This document shows, piece by piece, positions 1 to 7,415 of a stretch of DNA of 24,807 nucleotides (positions are counted from its first letter, which is position 1; every line of letters starts with the position of its first letter). Position numbers and translations under genes: made by a program. This stretch comes from Pseudopyrenochaeta lycopersici (taxonomy: Eukaryota; Ascomycota; Dothideomycetes; Pleosporales; Pseudopyrenochaetaceae). The notes under the pieces are model-generated. The model was given only the letters and a program-made list of their open reading frames with translations. It was not told the origin of the DNA and ran no database searches. Location: the NCBI GenBank assembly GCA_003313425.1, contig NHZP01000160.1, forward strand, positions 1 to 24,807, in the 5' to 3' direction.

Positions 1-652
1 GTAAACGTTCCATTGTCCTCGTATCCAGTAGGGAAGACGTGTCGCCCGTCGAATGGGTCCACCGCAGTGGCCTTGCCCTCGGCCCTAGGCTTCGTCTTCC
101 TTGATCGCCCCTGGTCCTTCTCGGGTAACTCTTCTCTATTTCTCTCTAACAGCTCTCCCAATGCAATTTCGGCAGATACTCAAATATGCGTGTAGTCTCC
201 ACGAGCGAGCATGGCGGTTGGTAAGTGTATTAGTGTCTCCGTCGAGCACGAATCCACGATAGCTGAAGAGACCGAATTCAGAGTAGTACTTTGATTGTTC
301 TGGATAGCCTTGAGGGGCTAATAATCAATGTGATAGGTTGACGAGACGGTGATATAAGGTTGTGGAAACCAGTTATAACCAGCGTCTTCCCAAACCCAGT
401 AGTAGCCACCAGCACCACATCATTGCGGTTATACAAATCTACTAAGGCCTCACGTTGCTGAGGTCTCAATTCATGCCCCGTGAGCGTTTCTAGACTTGTT
501 ATACCGTCATCCAACGACCAGTCGGGGTTTGTGAGGGGGGTGTGGGTATGCGGGTTTTTGGCGGGACATGGGTCGACGGCAACGTCATCAATGGGGTCAC
601 TGAAAATATCGTAGTTGTCATTTGTGTCGTAAATCAGGGGTGTAGATTCCAT
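1..652 (-). pseudogene. RecQ-type DEAD helicase remnant, N-terminal part, runs off left edge
   Basis: RecQ-family helicases unwind DNA using ATP. From the Met at 652 the frame shows an acidic leader, a Q-motif-like stretch (LRPQQREAL, residues 62-70) and a Walker A motif ATTGFGKT (83-90), then IISP, the start of motif Ia. Near 309-320 one base appears to be missing. The frame then continues in another register through LARGDYTHI, meets TGA at 180-182, and goes on with VSAEIALGELLE and a charged stretch to the window edge. The TGA replaces what was probably TGG. With a frame break and a stop within about 215 codons this copy is unlikely to work. The rest of the helicase core and the C-terminal half lie outside the window. 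The Walker A and the motif order support a RecQ-like enzyme. The exact subfamily is not resolved. Confidence 0.72.
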
Positions 653-838
653 TTCTGCAAAGAAAACGCGCGATTCATAGGTATATTAACGAACTATCAC
701 GGGTTTGTTTTTAGTGAGGTGGTCTGGCGCGTGTTTTCGGCAAACCGGGTACTAGACCCTCTGTCGAGGATTGTCCCGTTCTCGGCGCTTGCGCAGGGCC
801 ACTAACCTCTTTCAGAGGGCACGTGATAACTAGACTAC

Positions 839-930
839 CTGAGATGATGCCTTGGCCTGCGACATTACTAATGCAGTTTCTTCCTCAGGCTCCCTGAGAT
901 GACACCTTTGGCCTGCGACATGTTATTATG
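839..930. repeat. Short imperfect direct duplication
   Basis: Two copies of a roughly 35-bp segment sharing CTGAGATGA and TTGGCCTGCGACAT start at about 839 and 894, 55 bp apart. No ORF goes with them. The stretch 653-950, between the helicase remnant and the pogo fragment, shows no gene otherwise. Confidence 0.6.
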
Positions 931-949
931 AAGTAGTTGTTAAGCTAAC

Positions 950-1338
950 GTACATAACAAGCGAGCGACGAACCCACCAAATTTGCGTAATGCATAAACT
1001 TCTAGCGTGAGCGGCAAGCGAAACGCCCAGGTCAGCGAAACGCCCACCCTACCAAGCTTTACAACTTTGCACGTTAATAACTCAATCCTACAAGAAGCTA
1101 CTACAGCTTATAGTAGCTTAAATTAATCCTCTACTTCTACTATATCTTTTTACACGTGCGCTTATTGTGTCCTGCCTCTCCACAAGTTTTACAGCATCGG
1201 ATACCGATTAAGTCCTCTTCCTCCTCCTTTGATAGGGTCCCTCCCTGCTACATCCGCTTCTTCTTACACTTTTTCCGCTCAGAAGCAGCTCTATTTGCCT
1301 GCTTAAGACTAGCTACTCTAGCTTCCAGCAACGTGTCA
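950..1338 (-). pseudogene. pogo/Fot1-type transposase, 3' terminal fragment (copy A)
   Basis: This is a divergent copy of the 3' end of the pogo transposase found at 6836-7239. Read on the minus strand from about 1338 it gives LLEARVASLKQANRAASER, a basic stretch KKCKKKR, and a CCHC zinc knuckle C-x2-C-x4-H-x4-C (CKTCGEAGHNKRTC). Such tails end many fungal pogo transposases. A TAG at 1248-1250 interrupts it where copy B has CAG. Downstream (left) of the coding tail, both copies share CTAACGTA followed by unrelated bases, perhaps near the element end. The left part holds a repeated AGCGAAACGCCCA motif at about 1017-1050. No DDE core is present. Homology to copy B stops near 1338, and beyond it lies the unrelated membrane-protein gene. 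Confidence 0.72.
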
Positions 1339-1421
1339 TTGTATATTCTCCATTTCCATGTCATCCGCATCCCTTCCCCGAGTCTCACAATTATCCGCCC
1401 GACTCCATCGACTTTTCAAAC

Positions 1422-3484
1422 TCAGCCCGTCAACGAGAACAGATTCCCACATTCCCCATCGTCGGAACCTCCTTCTCCCTCCCAGTCCACGGCCCAATAG
1501 CGCGCCCCTTCGGCCGCGATCCTCTGCAACTGAAACACCCCCATCTCAATCCAATCCAATCGTCTATGCAACCCCTTACCGGCCCTCCGCTGGAGACACC
1601 CCACGACCTTGGGCAGACTTAGATTTGTCACAACAAGCAGCAGCGCCAGTGCAGCCGTAAGAAAGAACCCCGGCGCCGAGAAGGACGTATGTGCCTGACT
1701 CCTTACCTTAGCCTTATCACAAAGCAACCTATGCTCCTTATCTCCTGGCGGAACAATGTGCTTGAGCAAATCGATCCCAGACCCAGTATTGAAGTCCGAG
1801 GGCCGGGCATACATCTGCGCCATCAGCTGCATTCCCGCAAGACTTGTGTTCATCAGGTTTGCGACCTCGATCTGCCACTGCCTGTCGGGCAGCGCGGCCG
1901 ACACGCCAAACAAGGCGCCCGATGCCCAGAGGTAGCTGTTCGCGACGAGGTTCTCCTGGCCGATGAGGCCGAGTTGGTTGTAGAGGCGCATGATGCGTAT
2001 CGTCTGCCACATGAAGTTGAATACGGCTTTCTGCGTCGGATTAAGCGCGGACGAGTTCTTTTGGGGCCGAAAATATGCCCAAAATCCCGGTTAGCGGAGA
2101 ACAGTACCTCGCGTCGTGGGTGCAGAGTTGGTACCGCTCTTGACAGCCGAGGAAGGAGATGGGGTTGGTCGACATGCAGAAGGAGCCGAAGAGGGTATCG
2201 TTGGCGCAGATGTTGGAGTTGAACCAGGGGTCTTGGATTGCGTTGCGGTAGCGCACGCGGTTTACGAGGGAGATCACCGTGAGGTCGGCGTTTAGGGATT
2301 GGAGTTCAGGGATTGGGTCGAATTCAAGTTCAGTGGAGTTGCTGTTGAAAGTTGAGCTGAGGAAGCTGGAGATTTGGTTAGACTTTGTGATATAGGTATA
2401 TGGAGGACATCCTTCGCACCGGGTGTAAAGCGCTACTTACGCAGTGCCGTACGGTGTCTCCCCCCTTGCAGAAAGCAAGCTGTCCATAGAGAAGGTGAGG
2501 TGCGGCTCAAGATTGTCAGCATCGCGGTGACGCCCAAACTCGTACGCGATAAATTCGGCGAAGGGGCTGCCGGTGAGTTCTAAAGTCTGCTCTTCCGAGA
2601 CTTTGAACCAACCGTCCGTATATCTCTCGCCAGCTAGAGGCACACAAGTGAGCACCTTTTTGGCAGAAACCCTGTCTCTAGGCCGTGTATTGATGCCTAA
2701 GTGAATGTCAGAATGCACGAAGCCAGTATCCAGCTCGAGAGCCATTCCCATTACAGATCCTTTCCTGGAACGGGCATAGGACCAATTTCGATGTCATCTG
2801 GATAGTTGGACGAACCAGCATATCACAGACAGTGGAGTTTTCCACGTAGCCATGGTTGTAGCAGATCTGCGAGTAGCTAGCTGCTCTTCGATAGGTGTTC
2901 CGTCCCCACAACAAGAGAGCGTTAGCTGTCTCAAAGGTCTTTTGGTCTGTAAAATTGTTGTACTGCGAGACTTCTTCCAGAAATCCGCAGGCTTGGGTCG
3001 CTACTCGGACCTCATCGTTGCGGACAAGGACTGTCGGCGTGATGAGAACTGCTATCCAGATGCCGAACATGTGGACGGTGGCAATGAAAACCAGAGGGAG
3101 AGCGCGCCTGTATGTTTTAATCGATTCTTTTCGTGGCCGTACCCAACCTTGAAAAGGTCCAATATTAGCTGGAATTCGCTTTCTACATTCCGTAAGATGA
3201 GCTGGAGCTGGTGATAGACGTCATCTTGCGACCGTGAAGACGCGTTGATCTGATGTATCAGATAGCGAACAATTCCCCACATGGCACCACCGGCAAATTT
3301 TATGCACAAGGAGATGAATGCGACTAAAATTAGGCCATAACTATTCGGAAGTGTGAAAGTAGAGCCAAGAATGGCTCCCTTGCCTACACAGGTCAGCAGA
3401 AATTGTACATAGAGTCAATGGCGTAAACTGACTCCAATTAATCCAGAATCCGCAAGTTACTGACTCGCAACCCTCCATAGTCAT
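1422..3484 (-). pseudogene. Fungal polytopic membrane protein of unknown function, frame broken
   Basis: The likely start is ATG at 3484. Intron 1 is 3384-3432 (GTCAGT...GTGTAG) and joins CGFWINWS to KGAILGSTFTLPNSYG. A membrane span follows (LILVAFISLCIKFAGGAMW), then a second span near HMFGIWIAVLITPTVLV, a large probably lumenal or extracellular part rich in Cys and N-glycosylation sites (CPFQERICNG, HLGINT, FGSFCMSTNPISF), intron 2 at 2366-2440 (GTAAGT, CTAAC branch site, CCAG), and a C-terminal span FFLTAALALLLVV with a basic/acidic tail ending at 1422. Reading through needs three single-base corrections, near 3150, 2750 and 2058. The layout matches an uncharacterised family common in dothideomycetes, with N-terminal helices, an outer cysteine-rich domain and one late helix; that is recalled, not searched. 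The breaks suggest a decaying gene, but assembly errors would look the same. The gene ends about 80 bp from the pogo fragment. Confidence 0.65.
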
Positions 3485-3760
3485 CTTCAGTAAGGCGTGC
3501 TGATCTCGCTGATTGACTGACACCGCTCTCCCCTAAGTGTATTGTAGAAATACGACGAGCCTCCTAGGGTCGGGCTGTAGAGATATAATTACGACAGCTA
3601 GCTGTCCCGATATCGAATATAGGGTGGGCAACGCTATTTACAGCCCGGATATGTGCTAGAAATCGCATGAGCGAGGGCTTTGAAGGCTACCTAGCTCTAC
3701 AGGACCTGTATGTGGAACCGAAATTCCTTGACAGTTCGATTCTTCGCAGGCTAAGAATAA

Positions 3761-4258
3761 GGGCCTGTTCTCTTCGCGCCGGAGGCACCGGTTTGAGGCT
3801 TCATTAGGCCTAGAGCCTGCTCCGTAGACATACGCTTACCTTATTTGAAGGCGGTCAGAAGCAAACTGGAGGTCCAGTTTCCAGCGTCTATTCCTTCCAT
3901 CAAGGGTAAGGCTTTAACTATTTTCAGCCGCCAAGGCTCCGGTTTGAAACCAGAGGTTTTTTCTCTGGCTGGAAACCGGAGCCTCCGGTTTGGCAGAAAA
4001 GTGGCAGAATCAAGCGCTCACGTGCCCAAACCGAAGGCTCCGGTTTCCAGCCAGAGAAAAACCTTCTGGTTTCAAACCGGAGCCTTGGCGGCTGAAAATA
4101 GTTAAAGCCTTACCCTTGATGGAAGGAATAGACGCTGGAAACTGGACCTCCAGTTTGCTTCTGACCGCCTTCAAATAAGGTAAGCGTATGTCTACGGAGC
4201 AGGCTCTAGGCCTAATGAAGCCTCAAACCGGTGCCTCCGGCGCGAAGAGAACAGGCCC
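3761..4258. mobile_element. 498-bp palindromic MITE, PIF/Harbinger-like (TAA target duplication)
   Basis: The element starts GGGCCTGTTCTCTTCGCGCC and ends with its exact complement. TAA lies on both sides (3758-3760 and 4259-4261). The outer 194 bp of the two arms are identical. The inner part to about 3998 has only three mismatches, leaving a loop of about 20 bases around 4009. Each arm contains a smaller hairpin of its own (GGCTCCGGTTT...AAACCGGAGCC). A 3-bp TWA target and a GGGCC-type end fit PIF/Harbinger MITEs, but no transposase is present, so the superfamily is inferred. Right of the element a partial repeat of its end (GAGAACAGGCCC followed by TAA, 4262-4276) shows a truncated second copy or slippage. 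The ORFs across the arms mirror each other and are not genes. Confidence 0.85.
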
Positions 4259-4276
4259 TAAGAGAACAGGCCCTAA

Positions 4277-4529
4277 GTGAGCAAGGAACCTGGAGTCTCA
4301 TGAATGGTTGAGCGATCTCATTCAGCTTGGGGCTGGTGATCAACGGATTATGCCGCTTCCAACCAATCCGGATCATGGGTTTTAGTGAGAGCGTCGCCAG
4401 CCGCACGCCATCGGCGGTGGCAATGCCCGCCAACTGAGACTTGAGAAACTCGCCACCCACCCACCGAATTCTTAAATCGGAAGACGATGAGTTGTACCCC
4501 ACGGGCGAGCAAGACTTTGTATCCCTGAG
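4277..4529 (-). pseudogene. Unidentified coding-like fragment next to the MITE
   Basis: A minus-strand frame open from 4529 toward the MITE reads DTKSCSPVGYNSSSS, then DLRIRWVGGEFLKSQLAGI, ATADGVRLATLSLKP and IGWKRHNPLITSPKLNE. Codon use has GC-rich third positions. Further upstream the frame is stopped by TAA at 4530-4532, with RRLIFDGRSK before the stop. If the MITE and its adjoining partial repeat are removed, the frame continues for about 25 codons on the far side (ILSLRRIELSRNFGS). I do not recognise the family. It may be a gene fragment hit by the MITE, or chance. Confidence 0.25.
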
Positions 4530-4656
4530 TTATTTCGACCGCCCATCAAAAATCAAACGCCGGATTTTAAAATGGGCACGGACAAGCGAAACGCTGGTAA
4601 CCAATTTATATAGAACTTTTTAGCCATATAGAATAATACCTAGAGAATCTATGTAT

Positions 4657-5013
4657 TTATTTATTTAGTCTAAAAATCGCCGTGGAGGAGAAATTTTGCG
4701 CCCGGTCCTTGACACTCTCAAAACCTGCTCCATTCTTGTGTGATCCACTGCGATCTGGTCCACGAACCTCTTTAGATGAACTTGCTGCCAAAGGCCGATC
4801 ATTTGAGGCCTGCTTCTGCTTTTGAATCGCTTTTCCAGGCGCTTCCGCGCGTTCCTGGAGTGTGATCTTGCGCCCTTTAACAGCTGGTTTGCTCACATCT
4901 TCTCCGCTCCGCTTTCTCTGACCCTCTCGTGGAGGCGCAGTCATGCCCAAAAGAACTTGGCAAGCCCATGGCCGTATTCTTTGCTGCCCGTTTGTTTAGT
5001 CTTTTGTTTTGCG
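4657..5013 (-). CDS. Hypothetical basic, low-complexity protein fragment
   Basis: The minus-strand frame is open from about 5013 to 4657. It reads RPWACQVLLGMTAPPREGQ, then a Lys/Arg/Gln-rich disordered stretch with KPAVKGRKITLQERAEAPG and AIQKQKQ. An ATG lies at 4950, but the frame opens further upstream, so a first exon or a lost 5' end is possible. There is no signal peptide, membrane span or recognised motif. It may be a host gene remnant or a transposon internal fragment. Confidence 0.25.
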
Positions 5014-5210
5014 CAAAGTTTATCGCAAACGAGCCAATGCTACTAGAGAGGTCATGCGCGCTTTAGGTCACACCACGTATCTACGTAGCTTAGCACCTCC
5101 AACGCCCTCGACTCTACCGATCTATTTTTGGCATCGCCATTCGAACCTTACGAAATTCGTAAATACCCATTAGGCTGGTGTAAGCCGGAATTTATCTACT
5201 TTTCGACCTT

Positions 5211-5217
5211 CATATAT
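5211..5217 (+). promoter_or_regulatory. Possible TATA-like element upstream of 5289
   Basis: CATATAT lies about 75 bp upstream of the ATG at 5289. A pyrimidine-rich stretch follows (TCTCGATCTCTACCC and onward), as is common before fungal transcription starts. This is position and composition only. Confidence 0.3.
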
Positions 5218-5288
5218 CTCGATCTCTACCCAATCGTTCTGTCACCCATCCCAGATCATCTCTAAAGCAATACCTATTCGCGCTCACT

Positions 5289-6155
5289 ATGAAGAAGAAG
5301 TCGCCGGATGTAGAAACCTGTGCCTTCGTGCAGGGTACAGCCTATCAGAAACAAAATTTCTGTGTGAAACGGACTTCTGGATTAAACCGTCATACCAGCT
5401 GCAGTTCTCTCGCAGTTATTTTGCTTATACCGCTCGTTGCTTGGATATTCTTCGATTTCTACCCTGAATCTGCGTTGTGGTGGATAGAATTTAAAGATAC
5501 AGCCACATGCTTGCGCAATGGCAGCGTATCTCTTGTGTCTTCAAACTCTATCTCAGGTTATACTTCCTGCCGAAACCGACTCAAGTTCTGCGAGCCCTGG
5601 GACCGGACAATCGCCTGCTTCAAGACCGCCGATTATAACCCTACTGGTGAGCCAACGAAACGTTCCGAGCTTCTGGACGATGGCACGGCGAGAGTGGCAT
5701 GCTGGCCCAGTGGCGGCGGCGTCTGGATCCAACATGTCGCACCTGTGGATCTCGATTATCTCAAGATCAGTCGTTTCAACAACACGGACCGACCCTCACC
5801 TCATCACCCAGTCAAAGAAGACCAGTTTTGTGATCAACTGGAAGGCTTGGGAGCAGCATGGTGGTCGCTCCCACCAGTATATCCGGGCCAGAGCTGGTAT
5901 CCGCACCGGATGGAACACTGGATCCACCCTGAACGTAATAGCACCTACTTTGTGGCATGGCCCACTCGACGTGGCAGCGGCGGAGTGTGTGTTATCAGAA
6001 TTGCGGAAGAGTTTTCACAACGACTCGTCCCTGGAGGAGGCATATCTTCGCGGGATTTCGTTCGAGCCTTCACTATGGACGAAAAATGCGAGATTATAGA
6101 GAGTATGGGAGGAAGGTATTACGATCAAGAAAGAGTCTCAGACATCATTCCGTAG
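5289..6155 (+). CDS. Single-pass (type II) membrane protein, unknown function
   Basis: A 288-residue uninterrupted frame. The N-terminus is basic (MKKK), and a hydrophobic segment at about 40-58 (LAVILLIPLVAWIFFDFY) would anchor it with the long C-terminal part outside the cytosol. That part carries several Cys (for example SCRNRLKFCEPWDRTIACF), N-glycosylation sequons (NGS near 77, NNT near 166, NST near 237) and many Trp. It has no catalytic motif or repeat I can name. The start is the first ATG after a CT-rich leader with no competing upstream ATG close by. No intron is needed. It is one of only two full-length host-type genes here and lies between decayed sequences. Candidate roles (small secretory-pathway or cell-surface protein) are guesses from topology. 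I see no close relative elsewhere in the window. Confidence 0.6.
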   Translation: MKKKSPDVETCAFVQGTAYQKQNFCVKRTSGLNRHTSCSSLAVILLIPLVAWIFFDFYPESALWWIEFKDTATCLRNGSVSLVSSNSISGYTSCRNRLKFCEPWDRTIACFKTADYNPTGEPTKRSELLDDGTARVACWPSGGGVWIQHVAPVDLDYLKISRFNNTDRPSPHHPVKEDQFCDQLEGLGAAWWSLPPVYPGQSWYPHRMEHWIHPERNSTYFVAWPTRRGSGGVCVIRIAEEFSQRLVPGGGISSRDFVRAFTMDEKCEIIESMGGRYYDQERVSDIIP

Positions 6156-6315
6156 CCTCATTTCGTTACCGAGTGGCACCGATCCTCCACTACAGCCTAC
6201 ACCACGCTACAACGGCCTACACTAGCTCTCTGCAGCCTACGCTACCTGTTTCCAGCCTGCTTGGCACTCATGTGTCTAACCATTGCTTTGTATATTTAGA
6301 TCCTTAGTTAAGTCC

Positions 6316-6660
6316 TTATTTAAGATAGTCCGCTTCTTTCAAGTCCTTCCTGACGACTCTCCTGCCTTTGTGTGATGGTTCGTTTTGCCACTTGGCTTGT
6401 AGAGCCGCACCGTGGTACTTATTCTCAAGCGTCTTTAGATCGTGCCGTAACTCCCTGTCTTTGATCGATTTCGTTTTGATTTGCTTCCCGCGCCGGTAGG
6501 TCTTCTTGGCCTCAGCGGGATGTAGTTTCACCGCGATTGCTTCCGGGCCGAGGTTGCTCTGGTGGTCTGATGATTTTTCTGCGGATTTTAGCGACAGCCG
6601 TAGTGCTCGAATATCGTTCGTCCATGGGACGCTAATATTTTCAGCCGTTATCGATACGCC
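6316..6660 (-). pseudogene. Utp7/BING4-like N-terminal fragment (U3 snoRNP ribosome biogenesis protein)
   Basis: The minus-strand frame is open from 6660 to 6316. It reads SVPWTNDIRALRLSLKSAEK, then LHPAEAKKTYRRGKQIKTK and IKDRELRHDLKTLENKYHGA. The last segment resembles the conserved N-terminal region of Utp7 (WDR46/BING4), where a K-D-x-x-L-R-x-x-L-K-x-x-x-x-x-Y pattern precedes the WD40 propeller. Utp7 acts in the small-subunit processome in the nucleolus. Here the frame loses the pattern after LQAK, probably by a one-base shift near 6360, and there is no propeller. It is therefore a short, dead piece of a housekeeping gene, or of a duplicate of one. The match is from recall of the family pattern and could be wrong. 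Confidence 0.45.
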
Positions 6661-6835
6661 TCATTTGTGGTGAAGGGGCATCGGCGATTCAGATACCCCT
6701 TCTGTCTAATCCTACGCTATTTTTCCATCATTGTTTTCGCCTTCATGAACGCTTCGAGTCAAGACACACTCCCAAGAGCCACTACGATGTCCGCTAACAA
6801 TCCATGCCATCAGATTAAGAGAACTAGGAAGTTGC

Positions 6836-7239
6836 TAACGTAAACCACAACCGAACGGCGCACCCCAATAAGGTTATACTCTTTGCACACGAATAACTCA
6901 ACACTACAATAAGCCACTGCATTGCGCAGTATATAGAATTAATTGCTAAGATCTACTATATCCTTCTTACATGTGCGAGAGTTGTGTCCTATCTTGCCGC
7001 AGCGCTTACAATGCCTTTTACGCACGCTGCTAGCACCTGCTTGAGCCCTACCTTCCTGCCTTCCCTCCTCTACTTGTGCCTCAGCGTCCTTTTGAGCGAT
7101 TAATTCGTCAGCCTCTGCCTTTGATAGGTCTCCTCCCTTCTGAATCCGCTTCCTCTTACGTGATTTTCGCTCCGATGCAGCCTTATTTGCCTGCTCAAGG
7201 CTGGCTACTTGAGCTTCTAGCAACGCGTGTGAATGCACC
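6836..7239 (-). pseudogene. pogo/Fot1-type transposase, C-terminal part (copy B, 3' side of hAT insertion)
   Basis: Read from 7239 leftward the frame gives VHSHALLEAQVASLEQANKA, a basic stretch SERKSRKRKRIQKGG, an acidic/Gln linker, and a CCHC knuckle C-x2-C-x4-H-x4-C (CKRCGKIGHNSRTC), ending at 6939. The non-coding 3' end continues to about 6836, where similarity to copy A stops. This piece is the direct continuation of 10355-11062: removing the hAT element and one copy of the 8-bp target duplication joins them in frame (KKGSTLRVH + SHALLEAQ). The upstream half carries frame breaks, so the element was probably already dead or later decayed. Confidence 0.85.
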
Positions 7240-7260
7240 CAGAGATGTCAACAATCAAGC

Positions 7261-7390
7261 CGATCAAGCCCTCGTCGTCGGCTTGGCTTGAGGCTTGATT
7301 TGGAGTCGTTAGGCTTGACTTGTTTGACTTGATTGCTTAGATGAGGCTGGCTTGGCTTGAAGCTTGATCGGTGGCTTGATTGTTTATTGT
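7261..7390. repeat. hAT subterminal repeats, left end (TCAAGC / GCTTGA motif)
   Basis: Many copies of GCTTGA and its complement TCAAGC in both orientations crowd the first 150 bp inside the left end. Such arrays usually bind the hAT transposase next to the terminal repeats. Confidence 0.75.
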
Positions 7391-7415
7391 TGTAGAGATC
7401 GCTCGGCTATACTAA

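Noticed and set aside
3845..4178. Plus-strand ORFs across the palindromic element
   Set aside because: They are mirror readings of the two arms of the MITE (the same peptides appear reversed in order) and have no independent support.
4657..6660. Starship captain (DUF3435-type tyrosine recombinase) suspected from basic fragments
   Set aside because: No R...HxxR...Y recombinase pattern is visible. One fragment fits Utp7 better and the other has no catalytic motif.
7261..7390. Short regularly repeated motif considered as a CRISPR-like array
   Set aside because: The units are 6-12 bp, in both orientations, irregularly spaced and next to hAT ends; these are subterminal transposase sites.
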